Positions 7,572 through 16,365 of a stretch of 64,000 nucleotides of DNA are shown piece by piece. Where the stretch lies: assembly GCA_900539715.1 (NCBI GenBank), contig UQDA01000004.1, positions 1 through 64,000 on the forward strand, read 5' to 3'. Both the position numbers and the translations under genes were made by a program. Positions within the stretch are counted from its first letter, which is position 1. Each line of letters starts with the position of its first letter. Origin of the DNA: an uncultured Lachnospiraceae bacterium (GTDB taxonomy: Bacteria; Bacillota; Clostridia; Lachnospirales; Lachnospiraceae). The notes beneath the pieces are model-generated. The model made no database searches, was not told the DNA's origin, and was given only the letters and a program-made list of their open reading frames with translations.

Positions 7572-9248
7572 TTACAATCCCAATTTTGCAGAAAGACTGC
7601 TTACGATTTCCTCGAAATATCCATTTTCAAAGGGAACCTTCAAGCCAACCTCGCGCAGCATTTCCCGATAAAATTTCCCTGCGGACAGACGGCACAGCGC
7701 CAGATAGCTCTTCCATGCTTCCTTATAGTCCTTGTCCATCCATACTTTATACTGGAATGCGCACGTCTGCGCCAGCACATAATCAATATAATAGAAAGGA
7801 CTGTTATAAATATGCTGCTGCTTCTGCCAGAAACCACCCTTTGAAAAGAACGGATCCCCTTCGTAATCCAGATGAGGCATATATTCTTTTTCCAGACGGC
7901 TCCACACCGCCCGGCGCTCTGCAGGCGTCAGATCCGGATTCTCATACACTGTCTGCTGGAATTCATCCACCATCGTCCCGTAAGGCACAAAACGCACCGC
8001 ATCTTCCAGCTGCATGGATAAAAATTCATCGCTTCTATCCCCGAAGAACTGCTTCATCCACGGATTTGTGAAAAATTCCATGGACATGGAATGTATTTCC
8101 GCAGTCTCCATCGTTATATCAGCATGCTCAATAATGGGGTCTTTTCCGGATACAAAGCCCTGGAAAGCATGTCCGCATTCATGGGTGATAACATCCACAT
8201 CGCCGGAGGTGCCGTTGAAATTTGCAAAAATGAACGGTGAACCATAGTTATACAGATAGGTCATGTAGCCGCCCTGCTTCTTCGTTTTTCTGCCGAATAC
8301 ATCAAACAGCTCGTTTTCCATCATAAAATCAAAGAATTCCTTTGTCTCAGGAGACAGCTCCGTATACATCTCCTGACCGGTCTTTAAAATCTCTTCCGGC
8401 GTTCCCAGCGGCGCAGGATTGCCGTTTAAGAAATATACCTCATTATCAATATAGGAAAGCTTCTCCAGGCCGAGGCGTTTTCTGCGAATTTCATGTACCT
8501 TTTCCGCAAAGGGAACAAAAACCTCTTTCACCTGACGGCGGAAATTTTCCACATCCTGTCTGCCATAGCTGTTACGGTTCATACGGCGGTATCCCAGCTC
8601 CACAAAGTTGTCGCATCCCATTGCCTTTGCCTGTGCAGTACGGTTTTTTACCAGCTTGTCATAGATTTCATCCAGCTTATCCCCAACCGTCAGGAAATAC
8701 TCGCTGTATGCCTTCCATGCGCTGCGGCGTACGTTTCTGTCGCTGCTGGTCAGATAAGGGCGCATCAGAGAAAGATTTAACTCCTGACCGTCAAAGGGAA
8801 TGCGCGCAGATGCGATCAGCTTATTGTACTCTGTCGTCAGCGCATTTTCCTCCTGCATCAGCCCGATAATGCTCTCGTCCATGCTTTTAATGGAATTATC
8901 CATCGTTGCAAAAGCCACTTTACCGATTTTTTCTTCCATATAACCGCGGAACGGAGATTCATACAGCGCCTTTTTGTAACCGTTTAACAGATTGTCCAGT
9001 TTCGGCCCGGTTTCGTCATAATAATTGCGCTCTTCCATATAAAATTCATCCGATGTATCGGCATCATATCGGATATGCGCGATGGTCATGGCGTCCGCCA
9101 TATCCTTATACACCTGATAATACTCCTGATGTACCGCCCACAGCTCTTCGCCGCTCTGCGCTGCTTTGACCCTTTCAGTCAAGTCCGTCAGTTTCTTCGC
9201 AGTTTTGTCATAGTCCACCCGTTCATAGGGCATCTCTTTAAATTTCAT
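7572..9248 (-). CDS. M3-family oligoendopeptidase (PepF-like)
   Basis: This is a cytoplasmic zinc metallopeptidase of family M3 (thimet/PepF group), which cleaves oligopeptides of roughly 6-20 residues. The zinc motif is HECGH (residues 356-360 from the chosen start), followed by the downstream glutamate region TAEIHSMSMEFF. The length of 558 residues suits the shorter M3 oligoendopeptidases. The ATG at 9248 is preferred because GGAGAGG lies just upstream; the frame is open 22 codons further but without a site. It sits immediately upstream of the oligopeptide importer on the same strand, so imported peptides could be its substrates. A separate promoter drives opp. Confidence 0.92.
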   Translation of the reverse strand: MKFKEMPYERVDYDKTAKKLTDLTERVKAAQSGEELWAVHQEYYQVYKDMADAMTIAHIRYDADTSDEFYMEERNYYDETGPKLDNLLNGYKKALYESPFRGYMEEKIGKVAFATMDNSIKSMDESIIGLMQEENALTTEYNKLIASARIPFDGQELNLSLMRPYLTSSDRNVRRSAWKAYSEYFLTVGDKLDEIYDKLVKNRTAQAKAMGCDNFVELGYRRMNRNSYGRQDVENFRRQVKEVFVPFAEKVHEIRRKRLGLEKLSYIDNEVYFLNGNPAPLGTPEEILKTGQEMYTELSPETKEFFDFMMENELFDVFGRKTKKQGGYMTYLYNYGSPFIFANFNGTSGDVDVITHECGHAFQGFVSGKDPIIEHADITMETAEIHSMSMEFFTNPWMKQFFGDRSDEFLSMQLEDAVRFVPYGTMVDEFQQTVYENPDLTPAERRAVWSRLEKEYMPHLDYEGDPFFSKGGFWQKQQHIYNSPFYYIDYVLAQTCAFQYKVWMDKDYKEAWKSYLALCRLSAGKFYREMLREVGLKVPFENGYFEEIVSSLSAKLGL

Positions 9249-9330
9249 GCTGTCCCTCTCCTTCCATGAAAAAACTTTTTCCTCCAGTATACCGTATCTT
9301 TCCGGCTTGCACAATCAAATTTTTTCTGTG

Positions 9331-11568
9331 TCATTCATAGACCGCTCTCTCCCGTATCGTCCGTTCCACAAATTCCGGTTCCAGTGAACGTATCAGACAA
9401 AGAGTGGGTTCCTTCTCCCGTGCCTTCCGACCCTCTTCCGACAAAAATATCTGGACCGTATAACGGTCATCCCTGTCGACTGTGCCAAATTCCTCTCCCG
9501 CAATCCAGCTCAGCTCCTCGCTGTAAAGCGCCTTTAACAGTTCCTCCACTTGATCCCTGTCTGTAAATACCGCCGTTATCTCCTGCTCCGGAAGCTTTTC
9601 CCCTTCAAATAATCCCTTGTTCTTTCCTTCGTAATGATAATAACTTATCCGTATCTCATCCACTTCGTCCGCGCAGTAAAGCGTTTGCCAGTCTCTGACT
9701 TCAATACCGTTCCGGGCAAGGACTTCCCCTGTCTTCTCAAAGCTTTTATATAGCGGATACTCCCAAATCCTTGTACTGTCCTGTCCTCCCTCCTTGTTTT
9801 TCAGTTCAAAGCAAATCTTTCCTTCCGGAATACTGTCTGATATCAGGGAATAACCGTACTGCCTAAAATCAGTCCTCAGCGCCTCCAGAAGTTCTCCTTT
9901 TTCTGCGGTATAAAGAGTTTCCGTCCTGCCGTCCGCAAAGCTTATCTTCATCTCCCCGAGCCTTTCCTCAAACATAGGAGAAAATATCTGATAACGTACC
10001 CTCTGGTAAGAAGGATCTTTCATTATGATGTCTATCTTATCCTGATCCGCCTCCATATCCGCGAAAAAGCGCCTGTAAACCTTTCTGCCTCCCTGCATCG
10101 TATAGCACACAACCCAGCGGCGCAGATTTTCGTTCTTTCCTTCCCCCTCTGAAATATATCCCGTATCGGCACCAGCTTCAAAGTCTCTTACTGTGCCCGG
10201 CATCCCTTTGTCCCGCCATTTTTTCGCAAGCCAGAGCACACTTTCTATCGTTTCTGTATTTTCAGAGGCCATTTTCTCCAAAAGTTCTTCTTCCATATCT
10301 ACAGATCCACTTTCCCACAACGGCTCCTCATAATTACCGAATGCGGAATAGTCAGATTCCAGAGACACGGATACCGCCCTGACCTCCCGTGATGCAGGGA
10401 TATAGCTGTCATACCCTGTCCAGTCAAACCGAAACAACCCTAAAAAACATGCCGCGGCAGTCAGACTTACCGCAAAAACTGCCTTTCCGCCCAGCACCTC
10501 CTTTAATTCCCTTTTATAGACGAGGCGTATCATCGCATGTCCGCACACGGTTCCGAGCAGACAGCCTCCAAACAAAAATATCCCACTGTCTCCGGACATT
10601 TTTGCCACAGCCATCCCTGCCGCCATCCCGAACGGCACAAGAAGCGCAAGCTCCAGCACTGCCGCCAGCGGAGAAAACGCCACGGACCTGTGATAGCTTT
10701 CCGTCTTTCTCTTCCGGTACAGCCAGTACGCAAAAATCCCAGCAGACGCCGCACATATCACCAGCAGTCCTGTCTGTATCCCAAACTGCCACGTCAGCCC
10801 TCCTGTGCCCGGTACCCCGACAAGATACCCGTCCCGATAGCAAACGCGTTCAAACAGGTCGAGCGTCCCTGCAAACGGGGAAAGCCACGGAAGCCTCATC
10901 ATACGTTCCGCATCAGCAGAGCAGTAACTATAATAAAACATCGTTTTCAAATGGTTATACAATATCCTCATGGCAGGTTCATAGGAAAAGAGTACAGCGC
11001 AGCCTAAAAGTGCCGTAAGCACGTTTCCGGTCAGCGTCACAGCCACAAGCGACACATGGTACATCGCCAGAAACGCCAGCATTTGAAACGCCCATGACGC
11101 CATCGACTGAGCCGCCGCATAACAGCTCATCACACCAAACACCGCCCCTGTCGCCCAACAGAGCAAAAGCCCTGTGAAGCTCAGCCCCGCATAGCATACG
11201 ATACCATTTCCCCATATCATTACATAACGCTTTACGGAGGAGACCGGAACGCTCATATAAAGATCCATTTTCTGTCGGCTGTACAACCAGCAAAAGCCCT
11301 GCACCGCAAACAACACAGCAAAGAACAACGCCGGAAATACCCATATCTGTGAAAATCCGATGTGCGACACAAACGCCGTCCGCATCATCAAATCCATCTC
11401 CTCAGATGTCTGTGACCCAAATGCGCCGCCATTATACAACCCCGTCAGATTGACCGACAAAAATACAGGTCCCAAAAGCAGCATCACCGCCGCGCACAGG
11501 ACAAACGTCCAACCTCTGCGCTTTATATTTTCCAGCCATTTAGCCCAGTATGATCTTCTTGATATCAT
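9331..11568 (-). CDS. ABC-2-type permease, GntR-linked exporter
   Basis: This is a 745-residue membrane subunit paired with the ATPase just upstream. The N-terminal half (about 1-350) is hydrophobic with six or more spans and the early segment KWLENIKRRGWTFVL typical of YtrC/D-like or DUF6449-type permeases. The C-terminal half (about residues 375-745) is soluble, charged and lacks spans. The ATG at 11568 is chosen because GGAGG lies about 9 bases upstream; it overlaps the ATPase gene by 29 bases. The operon order GntR regulator, ATPase, permease matches YtrA-type envelope-stress or antibiotic-response transporters. The substrate is unknown, and the role of the soluble half is not recognised. 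Confidence 0.75.
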   Translation of the reverse strand: MISRRSYWAKWLENIKRRGWTFVLCAAVMLLLGPVFLSVNLTGLYNGGAFGSQTSEEMDLMMRTAFVSHIGFSQIWVFPALFFAVLFAVQGFCWLYSRQKMDLYMSVPVSSVKRYVMIWGNGIVCYAGLSFTGLLLCWATGAVFGVMSCYAAAQSMASWAFQMLAFLAMYHVSLVAVTLTGNVLTALLGCAVLFSYEPAMRILYNHLKTMFYYSYCSADAERMMRLPWLSPFAGTLDLFERVCYRDGYLVGVPGTGGLTWQFGIQTGLLVICAASAGIFAYWLYRKRKTESYHRSVAFSPLAAVLELALLVPFGMAAGMAVAKMSGDSGIFLFGGCLLGTVCGHAMIRLVYKRELKEVLGGKAVFAVSLTAAACFLGLFRFDWTGYDSYIPASREVRAVSVSLESDYSAFGNYEEPLWESGSVDMEEELLEKMASENTETIESVLWLAKKWRDKGMPGTVRDFEAGADTGYISEGEGKNENLRRWVVCYTMQGGRKVYRRFFADMEADQDKIDIIMKDPSYQRVRYQIFSPMFEERLGEMKISFADGRTETLYTAEKGELLEALRTDFRQYGYSLISDSIPEGKICFELKNKEGGQDSTRIWEYPLYKSFEKTGEVLARNGIEVRDWQTLYCADEVDEIRISYYHYEGKNKGLFEGEKLPEQEITAVFTDRDQVEELLKALYSEELSWIAGEEFGTVDRDDRYTVQIFLSEEGRKAREKEPTLCLIRSLEPEFVERTIRERAVYE

Positions 11569-12445
11569 AGCCTTCCACCTCCGTTTCACTGATAAAGATT
11601 TCTTCAAGAGACAACGGGAGCACCTCATGAAACAGGCAGTCCGCCGCCGCAAAGACCGCTATGACCTCTTCTCTGCTCCCTCTGACCGTAAGCGTCAGCA
11701 AAGAGCCTCTGCGGTCACATTTTACCACATCGAGGACATTCAGCATCCGTTTTTCCTCTGCCTTTGAAGAAAATACACACTGCACTTTCTGAATACTGCA
11801 CTTCATTTCTTCCAGGTCCTTCGACAACAGCACGCCGCCCTGATGCAGAAGCCCCACATGATCGCAGATATCCTCCAGCTCCCGCAGATTGTGGGACGCT
11901 ATGACCGGAGTGAAATCCCGTTCCTGCATCTCCCTTGCAAAAATGCTCTTCACCCCCTGACGCATCACCGGGTCGAGCCCGTCGAAAGTCTCATCGCAAA
12001 GCAGATATTTTGTCCCCGCACACAGACCTGCGATGATAGAGAGCTGTTTTTTCATCCCCTTTGAAAAGGTATTTATCTTCCTTCTGCCGTTCAGACCAAA
12101 GCTCGACAAATACAGATAAAACCTTTCTCTATCAAAATCCCGGTACACGCTACTGTAATAACGCTCCATATCCCTCGGAGTCGCCCCCGGAAAAAAATAC
12201 GGCTCATCCGCGATAAAAAACAGCTTTACCTTGGCATGCACATTGTCATAGACCGACATATTATCCACGATGGCAAGGCCTTCATCCGGCTTTAATATCC
12301 CGCTCGCCATACGCAAAAGCGTGCTCTTTCCGGCTCCGTTCGTACCTATCAGACCGAATACCGCCCCTTCCCGTACGGTAACGCTTACATTTCTGACCGC
12401 CTCTACCCCGTCAAAGGATTTTGTCAGATTTTTTAATTCTATCAT
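11540..12445 (-). CDS. ABC transporter ATP-binding protein of the GntR-linked operon
   Basis: This is a 301-residue ATPase with Walker A GTNGAGKST near residue 35, signature FSKGMKKQLSIIAGL, Walker B YLLCDETFDGLDP and an H-loop at VIASHNLRELEDICDH. The signature FSKGM and the residues after Walker B resemble the CcmA/YtrB group that pairs with ABC-2 permeases. It starts in a 4-base ATGA overlap with the regulator gene and overlaps the permease gene downstream, so the three are translationally coupled. It would energise export or a lipid-II or antibiotic-related function; which one cannot be read from sequence. Confidence 0.88.
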   Translation of the reverse strand: MIELKNLTKSFDGVEAVRNVSVTVREGAVFGLIGTNGAGKSTLLRMASGILKPDEGLAIVDNMSVYDNVHAKVKLFFIADEPYFFPGATPRDMERYYSSVYRDFDRERFYLYLSSFGLNGRRKINTFSKGMKKQLSIIAGLCAGTKYLLCDETFDGLDPVMRQGVKSIFAREMQERDFTPVIASHNLRELEDICDHVGLLHQGGVLLSKDLEEMKCSIQKVQCVFSSKAEEKRMLNVLDVVKCDRRGSLLTLTVRGSREEVIAVFAAADCLFHEVLPLSLEEIFISETEVEGYDIKKIILG

Positions 12446-12807
12446 TTTTCCCTCTCATTCTGCCGCAGCTGCTCTTCCAGCTCCTTCGGACTGATCCCGA
12501 TCGCCATCGCCTCTTCCTTTAAATCCTGCAGTTTCCGGAAAAGCTCTGCCCGCTTCGTCTCCTTTAAACTGTCGCTGTATGCCACAAAATTACCTTTTCC
12601 TTTTACCGAATATAAAAAACCCGTCCGCTCCAGCTCGGTGTACGCCCTCTGTATCGTGTTCGGATTGATAGACAGCTCCACCGCAAGACTCCTCACGGAC
12701 GGCATCCTGCTGTTTGCCTCCAGCGCCCCACTCAAAATAAGCTTCTGGAATTTATCCACTATCTGCTCATACAGCGGACGGGTATCCCGATAATCCAATA
12801 TGATCAT
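12442..12807 (-). CDS. GntR-family regulator, YtrA subfamily
   Basis: This is a 121-residue DNA-binding protein consisting of the winged helix (DTRPLYEQIVDKFQKLILSG, then MPSVRSLAVELSINPNTIQRAYTELER) and a short tail, with no large effector domain. That short form is the YtrA subfamily. It is first in an operon with an ATPase and an ABC-2 permease. Its promoter (12866-12894) is followed directly by a TACACTT-type inverted repeat (12839-12865), so autorepression is likely, with release by a ligand or stress that this sequence does not identify. Confidence 0.9.
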   Translation of the reverse strand: MIILDYRDTRPLYEQIVDKFQKLILSGALEANSRMPSVRSLAVELSINPNTIQRAYTELERTGFLYSVKGKGNFVAYSDSLKETKRAELFRKLQDLKEEAMAIGISPKELEEQLRQNEREK

Positions 12808-12838
12808 GCCGCTCCCTTCCTGATATGCACCGTGTCAC

Positions 12839-12865
12839 AAGTGTACTAGGCATATCAATACACTT
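12839..12865 (-). promoter_or_regulatory. Probable GntR (YtrA-type) operator
   Basis: AAGTGTA (12839-12845) and TACACTT (12859-12865) form a perfect 7-bp inverted repeat with a 13-base spacer that itself contains GATATGCC. It begins immediately downstream of the -10 box of the operon promoter, which is where a repressor would block initiation. Confidence 0.6.
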
Positions 12866-12894
12866 ATTTTATCCGTTGGTTTTGGAGGTGTCAA
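12866..12894 (-). promoter_or_regulatory. Promoter of the GntR/ABC operon
   Basis: On the minus strand TTGACA (12889-12894), a 17-base spacer and TAAAAT (12866-12871) form a near-consensus sigma-A promoter about 60 bases upstream of the regulator's start codon. Confidence 0.8.
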
Positions 12895-12917
12895 GAAAGA
12901 ATCGTTCATTTCCCCCC

Positions 12918-12945
12918 TTGCATTTTCCCTCTCCGATGATACAAT
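12918..12945 (+). promoter_or_regulatory. Promoter of the CDF transporter gene
   Basis: TTGCAT (12918-12923), a 16-base spacer and TACAAT (12940-12945) lie 40 bases upstream of the ATG at 12985. It is divergent from the GntR promoter. Confidence 0.6.
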
Positions 12946-12984
12946 AAGAAGAAACTTTTTAATATTTTGCAGGGGGTTTTTCCT

Positions 12985-14145
12985 ATGTTCCAGCTTCTTT
13001 CAAAACTCTTCATCAAAAATCACGAAGACTATACCGACCCGAAAGTGCGCCAGTCCTACGGCATCCTCGCAGGAGCAGTCGGCATCCTTCTAAACTTTCT
13101 TCTGTTTGCCGCCAAAGCGCTTGCAGGACTTTTAAGCCACTCCATTGCCATTACGGCGGATGCATTCAACAACCTGTCGGACGCAGGTTCCTCCGTCATC
13201 ACCCTTATCGGCTTCCGGCTCAGCGGACAGGAAGCCGACTCCGACCATCCATACGGTCACGGACGGATAGAATACCTTTCCGGGCTTGTCGTTGCCGCCA
13301 TCATCCTTCTGATGGGCGTCGAGCTGATAAAATCGTCCTTTTCCAAAATACTGCATCCGGAGCTGCCGGATTTTTCCCCGGTCATTGTCTTTATCCTGAC
13401 GCTTTCCATTCTGGTAAAACTCTATATGTATATGTATAACCACCGGATTTCCGTCAGAATAGACAGCGCAGCCATGAAAGCGACCGCTGCCGACTCCTTA
13501 AATGACTGTATCGCCACCGCCGCAGTACTCGCTTCGTCGCTGATAGGTCATTTCACCGGAGTTTCCATTGACGGCTGGTGCGGTCTTATCGTAGGTATCT
13601 TCATTTTACGCGCAGGCATCGAGGCCGCAAAGGATACCATTGACCCGCTCCTGGGAAAGGCGCCCGACCCTGCATTCGTAGAGCATATCCGTTCTATTGT
13701 TTTATCCCACCCCGAGGTGCTGGATGTCCACGACCTTCTCGTCCATGATTACGGCCCCGGACGGATGATGATCTCACTCCATGCGGAAGTTCCTGCCGAA
13801 GGGGACTTTTTAAAACTTCATGACATCATTGATAATATCGAGCGGGAGCTGCAGACGACACTTTCCTGCAGCGCCGTCATCCACATGGATCCGGTTCTGA
13901 CAAAGGACTCCGAAACGAGCCGTCTGCACGAGATTGTTTCCAGCCTTGCAAAACAGCTTGACCCTTCCGTCAGCGTCCATGACCTGCGCCTTGTCAAGGG
14001 GCCGACCCATACAAACGTCATCTTCGATGTGGCTGTTCCTTTTCAATTCCGAATGGACGACCCGGAAATACGGGCATATTTTTCCGAAAAGATACGCCTG
14101 CTGGACGGCAGCTATTTCTGCGTCGTAAATATCGATAAGGTTTGA
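12985..14145 (+). CDS. Cation diffusion facilitator family metal transporter
   Basis: This is a 386-residue membrane antiporter of the CDF family that moves divalent metal ions out of the cytoplasm. The family core is clear: ITADAFNNLSDAGSS in TM2, HPYGHGRIEYLSG before TM3, and DSLNDCIATAAVL in TM5, giving paired aspartates for the metal site. The C-terminal cytoplasmic domain (after about residue 205) is followed by an extra region reaching residue 386, longer than minimal CDFs of about 300. The ATG at 12985 follows AGGGGG at a good distance; an upstream in-frame TTG is less likely. The metal cannot be assigned with confidence from these motifs. Confidence 0.9.
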   Translation: MFQLLSKLFIKNHEDYTDPKVRQSYGILAGAVGILLNFLLFAAKALAGLLSHSIAITADAFNNLSDAGSSVITLIGFRLSGQEADSDHPYGHGRIEYLSGLVVAAIILLMGVELIKSSFSKILHPELPDFSPVIVFILTLSILVKLYMYMYNHRISVRIDSAAMKATAADSLNDCIATAAVLASSLIGHFTGVSIDGWCGLIVGIFILRAGIEAAKDTIDPLLGKAPDPAFVEHIRSIVLSHPEVLDVHDLLVHDYGPGRMMISLHAEVPAEGDFLKLHDIIDNIERELQTTLSCSAVIHMDPVLTKDSETSRLHEIVSSLAKQLDPSVSVHDLRLVKGPTHTNVIFDVAVPFQFRMDDPEIRAYFSEKIRLLDGSYFCVVNIDKV

Positions 14146-14174
14146 ACTGAACCGCAACTTTTTTATAAAAGGGA

Positions 14175-14203
14175 TTGACATCTTTTTCCATGAGTGCTAT
14201 GGT
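14175..14203 (+). promoter_or_regulatory. Strong extended promoter of the leader-peptide/ABC exporter operon
   Basis: TTGACA (14175-14180) and TATGGT (14198-14203) are separated by 17 bases, and TGC directly before the -10 box makes an extended -10. It is one of the best promoters in the window and drives the leader peptide at 14254. Confidence 0.85.
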
Positions 14204-14253
14204 AAAAATGCACTTGTGACAAACAAAAATATGAAAGGAAGGAGGCAACACAC

Positions 14254-14352
14254 ATGAGAAACACAAATGCACAGCTTATTACAAAACAGCGCTTTTTATC
14301 AGCAGCATCTATTTCCATATCCTGTGAGATTGCCTTTCGCCCTTTTAACTGA
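14254..14352 (+). CDS. Leader peptide of the heterodimeric ABC exporter operon
   Basis: This is a 32-codon open frame with a very strong ribosome-binding site (AAGGAAGGAGG) 8 bases before the ATG. The peptide starts MRNTNAQLITKQRF and ends CEIAFRPFN. It lies between a near-consensus promoter and two intrinsic terminators that precede the exporter genes. In Bacillus subtilis the small bmrB leader controls bmrCD by ribosome-mediated attenuation when translation is inhibited. Position, architecture and the BmrCD-like target support the same role here; that is inference. A small hairpin (14351-14355 with 14363-14367) overlaps the stop codon, so a ribosome paused late in the frame would disturb it. 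Confidence 0.75.
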   Translation: MRNTNAQLITKQRFLSAASISISCEIAFRPFN

Positions 14353-14384
14353 CAGCTTTTTTCTGTCTTTGTATTGACCTTCAG

Positions 14385-14415
14385 GCTGCGGCAGTCTTAC
14401 GCCGCGGCTTTTTTT
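14385..14415 (+). terminator. Leader terminator 1
   Basis: An 8-bp G+C-rich stem (14385-14392 with 14401-14408, one G-U pair) is followed by seven Ts. It lies 33 bases after the leader peptide stop and 210 bases before the exporter gene, so it should attenuate read-through. A second inverted repeat (14411-14420 with 14428-14437) begins in its T-tract. Confidence 0.8.
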
Positions 14416-14495
14416 ATACGTTTTATCCGTATAAAAACAAGATTTTCTGCTGTCCGTCCGATTCTGTCATTTTCGTCCGGCGACAACAGATTTCC

Positions 14496-14523
14496 AGCCG
14501 CAGATTTTATCTGCGGCTTTTTT
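14496..14523 (+). terminator. Leader terminator 2
   Basis: An 8-bp perfect stem (14496-14503 with 14511-14518) is followed by a T-run to 14523. Its left arm (GCCGCAG) can also pair with CTGCGGC in the left arm of terminator 1 (14386-14392), a mutually exclusive alternative fold. Its T-tract starts a 15-bp perfect inverted repeat (14518-14532 with 14546-14560), repeating the pattern seen after terminator 1. Confidence 0.78.
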
Positions 14524-14625
14524 ATACGACAGACGCGGAACTTTCCTGTCGTATAAAAAACACAATCCTGCGCGCTCGCAGCACATTTATATATAACTAC
14601 TATCTTTAAGGGGGAATGTACCATT

Positions 14626-16365
14626 ATGAAAAAGCTGTCCTACTATCTAAAGCAGCATATCGGCGGCTATACGCTCGCCATCCTTGCCATGGTCATCGCG
14701 GTGAGCCTGGACCTTTTATCGCCGCAGCTGACCCGACACATCGTAGACGACGTTATTGTCGGTGGAAAGCTGGAAATGCTGAAATATCTGCTGGGCGGGA
14801 TATTTCTCGTCGGGCTCGGAAGATGCGTCATGGGCTACACGAAGGAATTTATGTTCGACAAAATTTCCGCCACCATCTCCACCGACATACGGCGTGACCT
14901 GTTTTCCCATATCCAGTCTCTGTCCGCAGACTATTTTGACAAAACGAGCACCGGCGAACTGATGGCGCGCGTCAAGGACGATGTGGACCGTATCTGGAAC
15001 GCCCTGGGCTATGTGGGGATGCTCATCCTCGAGGTCGTTTACCATGTGGTCCTCATTTTATTCTGCATGTACAGCCTGAGCTGGAAGCTCGCCATCCTGC
15101 CCACTGTCTGCATGCTCGTCTGTGCAGTGCTCGCCCTTTTCATGGAAAAGAAGCTGGGCAGTATTTATGAGGAGATAAGCGAAGAAAATGCAGCCTTGAA
15201 CACCGTTGCCGAAGAAAATCTCGCCGGTGTGCGCACGGTAAAGGCATTTGCCCGTGAAAAATTCGAGATACGCAAATTCCTTTCTCACAACCAGCGCTAT
15301 TATGATTTAAATATGAAGCAGTCGAAGGTATTCGTGCGCTATTCGCCGTACTTTTCCCTCATCGGCAAGCTTCTCCCGCTGCTCGTCCTGCTTCTCGGCG
15401 GAGGACTGTTCATGAAAGGCGAACTGACGCTCGGCGCACTGAGCGCATTCGTGGAATACTCCACCAACATCGTCTGGCCCATGGAAATGCTCGGCTGGCT
15501 TTCCAACGACTTTTCCTCCGCCATCGGCAGCTACCGCAAGGTAAAACGCATCTATGATGTAAAGCCGTCCATCACACAGCCCAAAGAACCTTCAGAGCTT
15601 CCCTCTGTACAGGGCGATATCCGGTTTGAGCATGTCAGCTTCCACAAAGAGGATATGCATGACATCCTCCATGATATCAGCTTCCATGTACAGCCCGGCA
15701 AAACGATCGGCATCATGGGGGCGACCGGAAGCGGAAAAACTTCCATCATACAGCTTTTGCAGCGTCTATATGATGCCACAGACGGCGCCATCTATTTAGA
15801 CGGCGTAAATATCCGTAACCTTTCCTTAAAACAGCTGCGCGGCAGTATTTCCATGGTCATGCAGGATGTTTTCCTGTTTTCCGATACCATCAATGAAAAT
15901 GTCGTCCTCGGCAAAAAAGGCTGCGTAAGCCCTGATGATGTACGCCGCGCTTCGGAAGACGCACAGGCTGCTGAGTTCATTAACCGACTTGACAGCCAGT
16001 ATGATACCGTTATCGGAGAACGGGGCGTCGGGCTTTCCGGCGGTCAGAAACAGCGCATCTCCATCGCACGGGCGCTGGCAAAGCATACGCCGGTCCTCGT
16101 GCTGGACGATTCTACGAGCGCGCTCGACATGGAGACGGAATTTGCCATCCAGCAGACGCTACAGACTTTGAAAAATACGACAAAGATAATCATCGCCCAC
16201 CGCATCAGCGCCGTCCGGCACGCCGACGAAATCATCGTTTTAGAGGACGGGCACATCGCGGAACGGGGCACGCACGAACAGCTCCTTTCTCAAAAAGGGC
16301 TTTATCACAAAACATGGCAGGCGCAGTACGGCGCCCTGCCCAGGACCGAGGAGGTGACCGCATAA
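14626..16365 (+). CDS. ABC exporter half-transporter, degenerate-site subunit (BmrC-like)
   Basis: This is a 579-residue subunit with six N-terminal membrane spans (ABC-B exporter fold, about 1-310) fused to an ATPase domain (about 335-570). Walker A is GATGSGKTS, the signature is LSGGQKQR, and Walker B is VLVLDDSTSALD. The residue after Walker B is aspartate rather than the catalytic glutamate, the mark of the degenerate half in heterodimeric exporters such as BmrC/BmrD or TM287/288. Its partner is encoded immediately downstream with a TAATG overlap. Expression is expected to depend on the leader peptide and two terminators upstream. Likely cargo is drugs or amphiphiles, by family analogy only. 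Confidence 0.9.
   Translation: MKKLSYYLKQHIGGYTLAILAMVIAVSLDLLSPQLTRHIVDDVIVGGKLEMLKYLLGGIFLVGLGRCVMGYTKEFMFDKISATISTDIRRDLFSHIQSLSADYFDKTSTGELMARVKDDVDRIWNALGYVGMLILEVVYHVVLILFCMYSLSWKLAILPTVCMLVCAVLALFMEKKLGSIYEEISEENAALNTVAEENLAGVRTVKAFAREKFEIRKFLSHNQRYYDLNMKQSKVFVRYSPYFSLIGKLLPLLVLLLGGGLFMKGELTLGALSAFVEYSTNIVWPMEMLGWLSNDFSSAIGSYRKVKRIYDVKPSITQPKEPSELPSVQGDIRFEHVSFHKEDMHDILHDISFHVQPGKTIGIMGATGSGKTSIIQLLQRLYDATDGAIYLDGVNIRNLSLKQLRGSISMVMQDVFLFSDTINENVVLGKKGCVSPDDVRRASEDAQAAEFINRLDSQYDTVIGERGVGLSGGQKQRISIARALAKHTPVLVLDDSTSALDMETEFAIQQTLQTLKNTTKIIIAHRISAVRHADEIIVLEDGHIAERGTHEQLLSQKGLYHKTWQAQYGALPRTEEVTA

Noticed and set aside
14374..14556. Open frame of 60 codons inside the exporter leader
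   Set aside because: It runs through both terminators, has no ribosome-binding site and encodes a low-complexity product.
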